Source: Caulobacter sp. SL161 (GTDB lineage: Bacteria; Pseudomonadota; Alphaproteobacteria; Caulobacterales; Caulobacteraceae). Taken from it: a stretch of DNA of 64,000 nucleotides. Below the pieces are notes generated by a model. That model saw only the letters and a list, made by a program, of their open reading frames with translations, made no database searches and was not told where the DNA came from. Below are positions 26,989 to 39,734 of the stretch, one piece after another; position 1 is the stretch's first letter; each line of letters starts with the position of its first letter. The translations under genes were made by a program, and so were the position numbers. The stretch lies in the NCBI RefSeq assembly GCF_026672375.1, contig NZ_JAPPRA010000001.1:372001-436000 (forward strand), read 5' to 3'.

Positions 26989-27609
26989 TTACTGCTGTTC
27001 GAACCGCGCGCGAACCCCGCCTCGGAAGACGATGCGATCGCCCTTGTCATATACGGAGTAGGCGCTCGATTGCACCTGCCCGCTGGGACCTTCGCCATTC
27101 ATTGTGCTCTCGCCGCTGACATCGCCGGTCCGCGTGTCGACGAACGACTCCTCGGACGCGAAGCGATAGCCCTCGCCATCGTCCAGACGAACATCGTCCT
27201 TCAGGTTCAGCCCGAAAGTGTCTTGCCGGTAGACGCCATGCTTGGCGGTCATGCGTGTGGGCGTGGGCGACCCCAGGTCCAGGGTCAGGGCCGGCTCTTC
27301 CAGGATGATGCGGCGCGGATCGGCGTCGTCGCGGATCGCGGAGCGAGCCGTGATCATGAAGCTGCGGCCTTCGGTCGACTGCCCATAGAACCGTGGCGTG
27401 ATGAGGCGAATCTCGGTGCGGGCCTCGGCGGGCGCGCGGGACGCGGCCAGATAGGTGCGCCAGCCCACCTGTGCGATCACGGCCAACAACAGAACACCGA
27501 TCGCGGCGGGCAGCACGAGGCGCGCGGCCCGAACGCGGCGCGAGCGACGGCGCCAGCGCGCAAGGTCGGCGCTCATCGATCGTCCGGTCATGACCGCGGC
27601 GGGCTGCAT
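26989..27609 (-). CDS. lptC: LPS export protein LptC
   Basis: The 206-residue protein has one N-terminal membrane anchor (LVLPAAIGVLLLAVIAQVGW, around residue 35) and a periplasmic OstA-like domain (ITPRFYGQSTEGRSFMITAR, MTAKHGVYRQDTFGLNLKDDVRL). It passes LPS from LptBFG to LptA. The start ATG 27609 (MQPAAVMTGRSMS) is supported by AAAGGA about 6 nt upstream; the longer frame overlaps rnd. The gap to rnd is only 8 bp. Confidence 0.88.
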   Translation of the reverse strand: MQPAAVMTGRSMSADLARWRRRSRRVRAARLVLPAAIGVLLLAVIAQVGWRTYLAASRAPAEARTEIRLITPRFYGQSTEGRSFMITARSAIRDDADPRRIILEEPALTLDLGSPTPTRMTAKHGVYRQDTFGLNLKDDVRLDDGEGYRFASEESFVDTRTGDVSGESTMNGEGPSGQVQSSAYSVYDKGDRIVFRGGVRARFEQQ

Positions 27610-27617
27610 GAGGTCCT

Positions 27618-28235
27618 TTAGCTGTGGGCGAAGATGTCCATCTCCTCCCAACCGGCCAGATCCAGCGAGGCGCGATGGGGGAGATAGTCAAAAGCGTGTT
27701 GCGCCAGCGCCATGCGGCCCTCGCGCTCGAGCATGGCGTTCAGCTTCAGACGGAGGCCATGCAGGTGCAGCACGTCCGAGGCGGCGTAGGCGACCTGGTC
27801 GACGCTGAGCGACGGCGCACCCCAGTCCGAAGACTGCTGCACCTTCGACAGTTCAACGCCCAGCAACTCCCGCGTCACGTCCTTGAGGCCGTGGCGGTCG
27901 GTATAGGTGCGGGCCAGCTTGCTGGCGATCTTGGTGCAATAGACGGGTGCGGTCACCACCCCCAGATGGAGCTCGAACATGGCGATATCAAAGCGCCCGA
28001 AGTGAAAAAGCTTCAGGACCTTCGGATTCGTCAGCAGCGCCTTCAGATTCGGGCAGTCGTAGTCAGGCCGGCTGAGCCGCACCACATGGGCGTCGCCGTC
28101 GCCGGCCGAAAGCTGAACCACGCACAGCGGATCGCGGCGCAAGCGCAGGCCCATGGTCTCCGAATCAATCGCGATGATCTCCGCGTCCGCGAAGACGCCG
28201 TCGGGCAGATCGCCCTCGTGAACGAAATTGGCCAA
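27618..28235 (-). CDS. rnd: Ribonuclease D-like 3'-5' exonuclease
   Basis: At 205 residues this is only the DEDDy nuclease domain, without the HRDC domains of full RNase D. The catalytic set is visible: Asp24 and Glu26 (AIDSETMGL), Asp83 (GRFDIAM), and Tyr150 with Asp154 (VAYAASDVLHL). Short versions of this type are common in alphaproteobacteria and trim structured RNAs. It is the first gene of the rnd-lptC-lptA-lptB-rpoN series; its stop is 8 bp from lptC. The start is ATG 28235 (MANFVHEGDLPDGVF). Confidence 0.92.
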   Translation of the reverse strand: MANFVHEGDLPDGVFADAEIIAIDSETMGLRLRRDPLCVVQLSAGDGDAHVVRLSRPDYDCPNLKALLTNPKVLKLFHFGRFDIAMFELHLGVVTAPVYCTKIASKLARTYTDRHGLKDVTRELLGVELSKVQQSSDWGAPSLSVDQVAYAASDVLHLHGLRLKLNAMLEREGRMALAQHAFDYLPHRASLDLAGWEEMDIFAHS

Positions 28236-28390
28236 CTCTCAGACGTCTCCGGCGAAGTCTCGACGCGCGAACGCGCCGAACCACGCGCTCGATGTAAGCG
28301 CGCGACACTTATACTCACGATGAACGGATTAGCTATCCGGCGAACTACCGGCACCACCCCCGAGGCTTCATCAAGAAGCCAAACAAAGGG

Positions 28391-28477
<87 letters not shown>

Positions 28478-28516
28478 CCGCTGTCGCAACCGGTTAGGTC
28501 GCCGCGAGGCCGGGAC

Positions 28517-28544
28517 GTTTAGGGAAAGCCTCAGGCCACGTCAA
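28517..28544 (-). promoter_or_regulatory. Promoter of tRNA-Leu(CAG)
   Basis: On the minus strand TTGACG (28544-28539), a 16-bp spacer and CTAAAC (28522-28517) fit the Caulobacter housekeeping consensus. The tRNA begins at 28477, giving a leader of about 30 nt. Confidence 0.65.
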
Positions 28545-28646
28545 CAGCGAAAAAACGACAAATCGTGATTTCGTTGCGAACCGGGCCGTGGTCGTCTAAT
28601 TCCCCCGTTCATCGCGGTGTGGTCATCGCAGGCACGAGGGATGATG

Positions 28647-29606
28647 ATGCAAGGTCTGGTCACGGTGTTCGGCGGCTCCGGTTTCGTGGGCGGTCAGGTC
28701 GTGCGGGCGCTCGCCAAGGCGGGCCATCGCGTGCGGGTGGCCGTGCGCCAGCCCAATCTCGCCTACAAGATGCGCATGCTGGGCGATGTCGGCCAGATCG
28801 AGGTCGTGCAGGCCAATGTCCGCAACCCGAGCTCGGTGGCCCGCGCGCTGGACGGCGCCGAGGGCTGCGTGAACCTGGTGGGCGTGCTGTTCGAGAGCGG
28901 CCGCCAGAAGTTCCTGTCGGTCCACACCATGGGTGCGCGCAATGTCGCCGAGGCCGCCTCCAAGGCCGGCGTCAAGCATCTGGTGCACGTCAGCGCCATC
29001 GGCGCCGACGTGAACAGCCCCGCCAAGTACGCCCGCTCCAAGGGCGAGGGCGAGGCCGCGGTGCGCGAAGCCTTCCCGGGCGCCACCATTGTCCGCCCCT
29101 CGATCGTGTTCGGTCCTGAGGACGACTTCTTCAACCGCTTCGCCCAGATGGCCGCCCTGGCCCCCGCCCTGCCGCTGGTCGGCGGCGACACGCGCTTCCA
29201 GCCGGTGTTTGTCGGCGATGTGGCCGCGGTGATCGCCAAGGCGGTCGCCAGCCCGGCTGCGGCGGGCGTGACCTACGAACTGGGCGGCCCGACGATCTAC
29301 ACGATGCGCGAGATCCTCGAGCTGATTCTCGTGGAAACCGGCCGCAACCGGCCGCTGATCCCCCTGCCCTGGCCGGTGGCGTCGCTGATCGGTTCGCTGG
29401 GCGACCTCGTCGCGGGCGTCATCCCGCCGCCGCTGACCAGCGATCAGGTCCAGATGCTCAAGAGCGACAATGTCGCCGAACAGGGCCTGCCAGGCCTCGC
29501 CGAAGCCGGCGTGACGCCGACGGCTGTTGAAGCCATCGTGCCGAGCTACCTCTATCGCTACCGCAAGGGCGGTCAGTACGCCGAGACCCCGGCCGGCGCG
29601 TTCTAG
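28647..29606 (+). CDS. Complex I NDUFA9-family NAD(P)-binding protein
   Basis: A 319-residue atypical short-chain dehydrogenase. The Rossmann motif TVFGGSGFVGGQVVRALAKAG opens the protein, and the NDUFA9-type sequences NVRNPSSVARALDGAEGCVN, HVSAIGAD and RPSIVFGPEDDFFNRFA follow, with a C-terminal LTSDQVQMLKSDNV segment. In mitochondria and some alphaproteobacteria the relative is an accessory subunit of NADH dehydrogenase; a free-standing role in quinone or lipid metabolism is also possible. Three ATGs lie in tandem at 28641-28649; GAGGG at 28636 best fits the third (28647). A terminator follows. Confidence 0.85.
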   Translation: MQGLVTVFGGSGFVGGQVVRALAKAGHRVRVAVRQPNLAYKMRMLGDVGQIEVVQANVRNPSSVARALDGAEGCVNLVGVLFESGRQKFLSVHTMGARNVAEAASKAGVKHLVHVSAIGADVNSPAKYARSKGEGEAAVREAFPGATIVRPSIVFGPEDDFFNRFAQMAALAPALPLVGGDTRFQPVFVGDVAAVIAKAVASPAAAGVTYELGGPTIYTMREILELILVETGRNRPLIPLPWPVASLIGSLGDLVAGVIPPPLTSDQVQMLKSDNVAEQGLPGLAEAGVTPTAVEAIVPSYLYRYRKGGQYAETPAGAF

Positions 29607-29636
29607 GGATCATCGTCCGGCCCGGCGCTAAAGACG

Positions 29637-29670
29637 AAAGGCCCTGACGCTCGTCGCGTCAGGGCCTTTC
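29637..29670. terminator. Bidirectional terminator between the NDUFA9-like gene and uppP
   Basis: AAAGGCCCTGACGC-TCGTC-GCGTCAGGGCCTTT forms a perfect 14-bp stem in the gap between the convergent stops at 29606 and 29693, with A/T runs on both sides. Confidence 0.85.
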
Positions 29671-29692
29671 TCGTTCTATCCAGCCTGACGGC

Positions 29693-30493
29693 TCAGCGCG
29701 GGATGTAGAGCAGCGCCAGACCCACGACGCCGACCGCGATCCGCCAGTAGGCGAACGGCGCAAAGCCGTGGCGGGTGATGAAGTCCAGCACCGTCTTGAC
29801 CACGAAGACGCCCGAGACCAGGGCGGCCAGGAAGCCGATCCCGATCAGGCCCAGGTCATTGGTGCTCAGCTTGTCGATGTTCTTGTACAGGTCATAGGCG
29901 AAGGCGCCGGCCATGGTCGGCATGGCCAGGAAGAAGCTGAACTCGGCCGCCGAGCGCTTGTCGCACTTGAGCAGCAAGGCGCCGGCGATGGTCGCGCCGG
30001 AGCGCGAGACGCCTGGGACGAGCGCCAGACACTGGAACAGGCCGATGATGAAGGCCGTCTTCAGCGGATACTCCGCGACGTCGGTATAGCGCGGCTCCAG
30101 CTTCATGCGGTCCAGCGCCAGCAGGATGAAGCCGCCGATGATCAGGGTCGAGCAGACCAGGGCCGGGGTCTCATACAGCACGGTCTTGATGAAATCGTGG
30201 GCCGCCACCCCGACCAGAACGGCGGGGCAGAAGGCCAGCAGGATCCCGATCACGAACCGGCGCGAGCCCGGATCGGTCGGCAGCGTCGTCAGCAAGCCCC
30301 ACAGGCGGCCGAAATAGACCCCGGTGATCGCCAGGATCGCGCCCAGCTGGATCAGCACCTGGAAGGTGTTGCCGGGGCTATGGAAGCCCAGGAAGTGCCC
30401 GAGCAGAAGAAGGTGGCCGGTCGACGAGACCGGAATGAACTCGGTCAGACCTTCGATCAGGCCGAGAATGAGAGCAATGAGCCAATCCGGCAT
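29693..30493 (-). CDS. uppP: Undecaprenyl-diphosphatase
   Basis: The 266-residue integral membrane enzyme recycles undecaprenyl pyrophosphate to the carrier lipid used for peptidoglycan and surface polysaccharides; overproduction gives bacitracin resistance. Diagnostic motifs are [20 protein letters not shown] (residues 11-30) and the second conserved stretch [17 protein letters not shown]. About eight hydrophobic helices are visible. It starts at ATG 30493 and is divergent from gltD across a 230-bp AT-rich gap. Confidence 0.97.
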   Translation of the reverse strand: MPDWLIALILGLIEGLTEFIPVSSTGHLLLLGHFLGFHSPGNTFQVLIQLGAILAITGVYFGRLWGLLTTLPTDPGSRRFVIGILLAFCPAVLVGVAAHDFIKTVLYETPALVCSTLIIGGFILLALDRMKLEPRYTDVAEYPLKTAFIIGLFQCLALVPGVSRSGATIAGALLLKCDKRSAAEFSFFLAMPTMAGAFAYDLYKNIDKLSTNDLGLIGIGFLAALVSGVFVVKTVLDFITRHGFAPFAYWRIAVGVVGLALLYIPR

Positions 30494-30723
30494 GAGGGTC
30501 CCCTGAAGCGTTGTCTGTGGCGTGCGCCAAACATCGTAAAAACGGCGTTAATCCACAAACTGGACTATTATACCGGCCTATTGCGACAGGTTCTCAATGC
30601 CCCCGGCAAGAGTACGGCGATTTTGGTCTTATAATTTGACCACCACATTCTTATTGCGCAAAAGAGTCCTTAAGAGCGCCGCCAGAGCAATTTTTCTCCC
30701 AATCCTGGGGCGAGGGAAGTCGC
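30494..30723. promoter_or_regulatory. AT-rich divergent promoter region between uppP and gltD
   Basis: This 230-bp gap is clearly richer in A+T than its surroundings. It contains a minus-strand TATAAT (30572-30567, about 74 nt before the uppP ATG, with TTGAGA 19 bp upstream) and a plus-strand TATAAT (30630-30635, about 90 nt before the gltD ATG) with no good -35. I see no sigma-54 -24/-12 element. GltBD is normally nitrogen- or amino-acid-regulated, so operators are likely but not identified. Confidence 0.4.
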
Positions 30724-32172
30724 ATGGCCGAGCGCATGCTGAAATTCACAACGGTGGCCCGCAAGACGCCTGAAAAGCGCGCGGCCGCTGAGCGTTCGGG
30801 CGACTTTCACGAGATCTACGCCGACTTCATCGACGCCAAGGCGACCGAGCAGGCCTCGCGTTGCTCGCAGTGTGGCGTGCCGTTCTGTCAGACGCACTGC
30901 CCGCTGCACAACAACATCCCCGACTGGTTGCGGATGACCGCCGAAGGCCGTCTGGAAGAAGCCTACGCCCTGTCGCAGGCGACCAATTCGATGCCGGAGG
31001 TCTGCGGTCGAATTTGCCCCCAGGATCGCCTGTGCGAAGGCAACTGCGTGATCGAGCAGTCGGGTCACGGCACGGTGACCATCGGTTCGGTCGAGCGCTA
31101 CCTGACCGACAAGGCCTGGGAGATGGGCTGGGTGAAGCCCCTGGCCGCCGGTCCGGCGCGCGGTCAGTCGGTCGGGATCGTAGGCGCGGGCCCCGCAGGG
31201 CTGGCCGCCGCCGAGAAGCTGCGTGAGGCCGGCTACGACGTCACCGTCTATGACCGCCACGATCGCGCCGGCGGCCTGCTGATCTACGGCATCCCCGGCT
31301 TCAAGCTGGAAAAGGACGTCGTCGCGCGCCGCACCCAGCGCCTGGCCGACGGCGGCATCGTCTTCAAGCTGGGCTTCGAGGTCGGCAAGGACGCCACGCT
31401 CGAGGATCTGCGCGCCCAGCATGACGCGGTGCTGATCGCCGTCGGCGTCTACGCCGCGCGCGACCTGACCGTTCCGGGCGGCGGCAGCAAGGGCGTGGTG
31501 CCGGCCCTCGACTATCTGATCACCTCCAACCGCCTGTCCCTGGGCGACAGCGTTCCGGCCTACGACTCAGGCGAACTGAACGCCGAGGGCAAGGACGTGG
31601 TCGTGGTCGGCGGCGGTGACACCGCCATGGACTGCGTGCGCACGGCCATCCGTCAGGGCGCCAAGTCGGTCACCTGCCTCTATCGCCGCGACAAGGCCAA
31701 TATGCCCGGCTCGATGCGCGAAGTGGCCAACGCCGAGGAAGAAGGTGTCACCTTCGAATGGCTGGCCGCGCCCCGCGCCCTGTCTGGCGAGGCCGAGGCC
31801 GTCACCGGCGTGCGCGCCATCCGCATGCGTCTGGGCGCGCCGGACGCCTCGGGCCGCCAGAGCCCCGAGGAAATCCCCGGCGGCGACTTCGACCGTCCGG
31901 CCCAGCTGGTCGTCAAGGCTCTTGGCTTCGAGCCCGAGAACCTGCCCCAGCAGTGGTCCGCCCCGGACCTGAAGGTGACCCGTTGGGGCACCGTTAAGGC
32001 CGACGTCCGCAATCAGATGACCAATCTGGACGGCGTGTTCGCCGCCGGCGACATCGTGCGCGGCGCCTCGCTGGTCGTCTGGGCGATCAAGGACGGCCGC
32101 GACGCCGCCGACGCCATCCACCGTTATCTGCAGGCCAAGGTCGGCGCGCCCGCGCTGATCGCGGCGGAATAA
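30724..32172 (+). CDS. gltD: Glutamate synthase small subunit
   Basis: The 482-residue NADPH-oxidising subunit passes electrons to GltB. The N-terminal double 4Fe-4S region holds Cys47, 50, 55, 59 (CSQCGVPFCQTHC) and Cys94, 98, 104, 108 (CGRICPQDRLCEGNC). The FAD-binding GIVGAGPAGLAAAEKLREAG and the NADPH-binding VVVGGGDTAMDCVRTA follow. It lies 19 bp upstream of gltB, an order reversed from the enteric gltB-gltD. Start ATG 30724 follows GGGCGAGGG. Confidence 0.97.
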   Translation: MAERMLKFTTVARKTPEKRAAAERSGDFHEIYADFIDAKATEQASRCSQCGVPFCQTHCPLHNNIPDWLRMTAEGRLEEAYALSQATNSMPEVCGRICPQDRLCEGNCVIEQSGHGTVTIGSVERYLTDKAWEMGWVKPLAAGPARGQSVGIVGAGPAGLAAAEKLREAGYDVTVYDRHDRAGGLLIYGIPGFKLEKDVVARRTQRLADGGIVFKLGFEVGKDATLEDLRAQHDAVLIAVGVYAARDLTVPGGGSKGVVPALDYLITSNRLSLGDSVPAYDSGELNAEGKDVVVVGGGDTAMDCVRTAIRQGAKSVTCLYRRDKANMPGSMREVANAEEEGVTFEWLAAPRALSGEAEAVTGVRAIRMRLGAPDASGRQSPEEIPGGDFDRPAQLVVKALGFEPENLPQQWSAPDLKVTRWGTVKADVRNQMTNLDGVFAAGDIVRGASLVVWAIKDGRDAADAIHRYLQAKVGAPALIAAE

Positions 32173-32191
32173 GAAAGAGGATCCCAAGACC

Positions 32192-36710
<4,519 letters not shown>

Positions 36711-36715
<5 letters not shown>

Positions 36716-36733
36716 AGCCTTTCGGGTTCTAGG
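36711..36733. repeat. Short CTAGAGCC hairpin at the gltB stop
   Basis: CCTAGAGCC (36711-36719) pairs with GGTTCTAGG (36725-36733; one G-U) around a 5-nt loop. It contains the gltB TAG stop. It begins with the same CTAGAGCCTTT as the 118-bp repeats at 12042 and 51607 and may be a remnant or minimal form. Confidence 0.65.
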
Positions 36734-36740
36734 ACTGGAG

Positions 36741-36779
36741 ACCGCCGCCCGGGCCTTCAAGGCCTTGGCGGCGGTTTTC
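36741..36779 (+). terminator. Terminator after gltB
   Basis: ACCGCCGCC pairs with GGCGGCGGT, enclosing an inner GGCCTTCAAGGCC hairpin, and is followed by TTTTC. It lies 26 bp beyond the gltB stop, in front of the convergent thioesterase gene. Confidence 0.8.
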
Positions 36780-36781
36780 GT

Positions 36782-37219
36782 TCAAGCGGCCGCCTTGGCC
36801 GTTCGCACCTTGAAACTGGCCCGCGCCCGCGCCACCGGGACGCCGTCGGCGCGCACCGTCGCCTCGGCGAAGCAGATCGAGCGACCCAGCTTGATAAAGT
36901 CGGTGTCGAACTCCAGCCATTGCCCCAGATGCGCCGAGCCCAGGTAGTCGATCGCCAGCGACACCGTGACCAGGCCGTCCACCTTCGCGCCGGCCCGCGC
37001 CAGGTTCATGCCCAGCGACAGGCCCATCGCATTATCGGCCATGGCCGCCAGGAACCCGCCGTGGGGCATGTGTCGCGAATTGCAGTGCGGCTCGCGCACC
37101 CAGGTCGCCAGGATCAGCCGGTCCTCGGCGGGGCGCGCATAGAGCGGCTCCCACGGATCCGTGACCGGACTTTTCCGCGCGTGCGGGCCGAAACCCGCCG
37201 GCAGGGCCGCGTCGCTCAT
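36782..37219 (-). CDS. PaaI-like hotdog thioesterase
   Basis: A 145-residue single hotdog domain. The core CNSRHMPHGGFLAAMADNAMG carries the GG-F-x-A-x-x-D motif of the PaaI/acyl-CoA thioesterase group, with VSLAIDYLGSAHLGQWLEFD and the later RSICFAEATVRADGVPVARA strand. It probably hydrolyses acyl- or aryl-CoA esters in the cytoplasm; the substrate cannot be read. A perfect palindrome 16 bp upstream of its start (37236-37253) suggests control by a dimeric repressor. Confidence 0.88.
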   Translation of the reverse strand: MSDAALPAGFGPHARKSPVTDPWEPLYARPAEDRLILATWVREPHCNSRHMPHGGFLAAMADNAMGLSLGMNLARAGAKVDGLVTVSLAIDYLGSAHLGQWLEFDTDFIKLGRSICFAEATVRADGVPVARARASFKVRTAKAAA

Positions 37220-37235
37220 GCTCGCCTTTCAGGAT

Positions 37236-37253
37236 TTAAAACAACTGTTTTAA
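37236..37253. promoter_or_regulatory. Palindromic operator candidate upstream of the thioesterase gene
   Basis: TTAAAACA-AC-TGTTTTAA is a perfect 8+8 inverted repeat, with further GAT/ATC pairing outside it. It lies 16 bp upstream of the thioesterase ATG and 56 bp upstream of the plus-strand gene at 37310. The size and symmetry are typical of TetR-family operators for acyl-CoA genes. No such regulator is encoded next to it. Confidence 0.5.
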
Positions 37254-37309
37254 TCTAGCAGCAGATGCGGACTTGCGCGAGGGGTCATCAACCTGCGCTA
37301 TGTCGCCCC

Positions 37310-38038
37310 ATGGCCCGCGCGCGCGACCGACAGAAGCTGGAAGCCGACAAGGTCGTCGAGACACTCGACAACCTCTACGCCCGCGTGTCCGAACGCTTTC
37401 CCGCCTCAGGGCTGGCGACGGTCTGCGGGCGACTGACCGACACCGCCCGCCTTACGGCGGCGCGCGCCCGGCGGATCGGTCGCCCCTATCTACTTCTTCG
37501 CGCCTTGGTGGTGCTGATCATCGTCAGCGGCGTCGCACTGGAGCTCGCCTTGGCACGGCGCCTGGACTGGAGCGCTGTGATGCGCGCTCGAGAGGGGTTC
37601 GATCTGGCCCAGGGCCTGGAGGCGGCGATCAATCTGGCGCTGCTGTCCGGCGCGGCGGCCTGGTTCCTCAGCTCGCTGGAACGCCGCTGGAAGCAGCAGC
37701 GCGTGCAGGTGGCTTTGCATGAACTGCGCTCGTTCTGCCACGTCATCGACATGCACCAGCTGACCAAGGACCCGTCGGTGATCCTGGGTCCCCGCACCCG
37801 CCATTCGCCGCCCCGCGAGATGAGCAATTTCCAGCTGTCGCGCTATCTGGACTACTGCGCCGAGATGCTGGCCCTGACGGCCAAGCTGGCCGCGCTCTAC
37901 GCCGGCGAGACCGATGACCCGGTGATCATCGCCGCCGTCAACGACATCGAAACCCTGGCCTCGGACCTCGGCCGCAAGATCTGGCAGAAGATCATGATCC
38001 TGGGCCAGTTGAACGAGGCGGTCGCGGCGCAGGCCTGA
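37310..38038 (+). CDS. Unrecognised membrane protein with two helices
   Basis: A 242-residue protein I do not recognise. It has a basic/coiled cytoplasmic N-terminus (MARARDRQKLEADKVVETLD), two hydrophobic helices at about residues 61-82 and 105-121 joined by a short loop, and a soluble C-terminal half. The latter contains a striking motif, HELRSFCHVIDMHQLTKDPS (residues 137-156), and ends in a helical segment rich in Ala and Leu. Both ends are predicted cytoplasmic. The next gene downstream, 85 bp away, is an ATP-dependent DNA ligase, with no obvious functional link. The start at ATG 37310 lacks a strong ribosome binding site. Confidence 0.7.
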   Translation: MARARDRQKLEADKVVETLDNLYARVSERFPASGLATVCGRLTDTARLTAARARRIGRPYLLLRALVVLIIVSGVALELALARRLDWSAVMRAREGFDLAQGLEAAINLALLSGAAAWFLSSLERRWKQQRVQVALHELRSFCHVIDMHQLTKDPSVILGPRTRHSPPREMSNFQLSRYLDYCAEMLALTAKLAALYAGETDDPVIIAAVNDIETLASDLGRKIWQKIMILGQLNEAVAAQA

Positions 38039-38123
38039 CCGCGCGGAGGTTGGCGCTTGATCCTGGTTGATTTGGCCGGTCTGATCACGGGCTCAAGATC
38101 GCAAGGACTTTGCCACGCGTTCC

Positions 38124-39734
38124 ATGTCCATGCGCGCCTTCGCCCACCTGCTCGATCGACTCTCCCTGACCAGTTCGCGCAACGCCAAGCTGGTCTTGAT
38201 CCAGGATCATCTGCGCCAGACGCCCGATCCCGACCGGGGCTATGCGCTCGCGGCGCTGACCGGGGCGCTGTCGTTCAACGCCGCCAAGCCCGCCTTCATC
38301 CGCAAGGCCGTCGAGGCGCGGATGGATCCCCAGCTATTCGCCTGGTCGTACGACTTTGTGGGCGACCTGGCGGAGACCGTCTCGCTGGTCTGGCCTGCTC
38401 AGTCAGGCCCGAACCGCCCTCCAGACCTCTCCGAGGTTATCGACGCTCTGCAGGCGGCGTCCCGCGCCGAGGTCCAGCGCCTGATCGAGGGCTGGCTCGA
38501 CGCGCTGGACCCTGACGGGCGCTGGGCGCTCTTGAAACTGATGACCGGCGGCCTGCGGGTCGGCGTCTCCTCGCGCCTGGCCAAGCAGGCCTGCGCCAAT
38601 CTCGGCGGTGTCGACATCGGCGAGATCGAGGAAGTCTGGCATGCGCTGGCGCCGCCCTATGGCGACCTGTTCGCCTGGCTGGAGGGGCGCTCGGAACGCC
38701 CATCGCCCGATGCGCCCGGACGCTTCCGGCCCGTCATGCTGGCCCAGCCGATCGACGAGGACGCCGACTTCCCCAAGCTCGATCCGGCCGACTATGTCGC
38801 CGAGTGGAAGTGGGACGGCATCCGCGTCCAGGCCGTCGCCGAGCGCGGCGAGCGCCGGCTCTACACCCGCACTGGCGACGACATCTCGGCCACGTTTCCG
38901 GATGTCGTGGCGGCGCTGGACTTCGAGGGCGCGATCGACGGCGAGCTGCTGGTGCTCCGCGACGGGGCCCTGGCCACGTTCGGCGATCTTCAGCAACGCC
39001 TGAACCGCAAGAGCGTCGACGCCAAGCTGCTCGCCGCGTTCCCGGCCGCGATCCGGGCCTATGACCTGCTGATGGACGGCGAGACCGACCTTCGGGCCTT
39101 GCCCTTCGCCGAGCGGCGCGCGCGCCTGGAAGCGTTCGTCGGCCGGCTGGCGAGCCCGCGGATCGATCTTTCCCCGCTGCAGCCCTTCGAGACCTGGGAA
39201 GAGCTCGCCGCCCTGCGTCGCGACCCGCCCGAGGGCGACGCACGCCTGTCCGAAGGCCTGATGCTCAAGCGCCGCGACAGCGTCTATGAACCCGGCCGCC
39301 CCAAGGGCCCCTGGTTCAAGTGGAAGCGCGATCCGCGCCTGATCGACGCGGTGCTGATGTACGCCCAGCGCGGACACGGCAAGCGGTCCAGCTTCTATTC
39401 CGACTATACCTTCGGCGTCTGGCGCGAGGATAAGGACGGCGGGCGCGCCCTCACCCCGGTCGGCAAGGCCTATTTCGGCTTCACCGACGAAGAGCTGAAG
39501 CGGATCGACAAGTTCGTGCGCGACAACACCATCGAACGGTTCGGGCCCGTGCGGTCGGTGCGGGCCGACCCCGATGTCGGCCTGGTGTTCGAGGTCGCCT
39601 TCGAGGGCCTGCAGCGCTCCAGCCGGCACAAGTCCGGCGTCGCCATGCGGTTTCCCCGCATCAACCGCATCCGCTGGGACAAGCCCGCCCGCGAGGCGGA
39701 TGAGCTGTCCACGCTGGAAGCGATGCTGGACTGA
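38124..39734 (+). CDS. ATP-dependent DNA ligase (PP_1105/TIGR04120-like)
   Basis: A 536-residue ligase. The N-terminal helical DNA-binding domain (FAHLLDRLSLTSSRNAKLVL ... GYALAALTGALSF) is followed by the nucleotidyltransferase core with the adenylated lysine in EWKWDGIRVQ (Lys229), motif III DGELLV and the motif V region GPWFKWKRDPRL, then an OB fold. This is the ligase that in many bacteria sits with a DEXH helicase, a metallo-beta-lactamase nuclease and a phosphoesterase. None of these partners lies beside it here. A second ATG at 38130 is also a plausible start. Confidence 0.9.
   Translation: MSMRAFAHLLDRLSLTSSRNAKLVLIQDHLRQTPDPDRGYALAALTGALSFNAAKPAFIRKAVEARMDPQLFAWSYDFVGDLAETVSLVWPAQSGPNRPPDLSEVIDALQAASRAEVQRLIEGWLDALDPDGRWALLKLMTGGLRVGVSSRLAKQACANLGGVDIGEIEEVWHALAPPYGDLFAWLEGRSERPSPDAPGRFRPVMLAQPIDEDADFPKLDPADYVAEWKWDGIRVQAVAERGERRLYTRTGDDISATFPDVVAALDFEGAIDGELLVLRDGALATFGDLQQRLNRKSVDAKLLAAFPAAIRAYDLLMDGETDLRALPFAERRARLEAFVGRLASPRIDLSPLQPFETWEELAALRRDPPEGDARLSEGLMLKRRDSVYEPGRPKGPWFKWKRDPRLIDAVLMYAQRGHGKRSSFYSDYTFGVWREDKDGGRALTPVGKAYFGFTDEELKRIDKFVRDNTIERFGPVRSVRADPDVGLVFEVAFEGLQRSSRHKSGVAMRFPRINRIRWDKPAREADELSTLEAMLD

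Noticed and set aside
30494..30723. Sigma-54 promoter for gltDB
   Set aside because: I searched for GG-N10-GC type -24/-12 elements in this gap and saw no convincing match.
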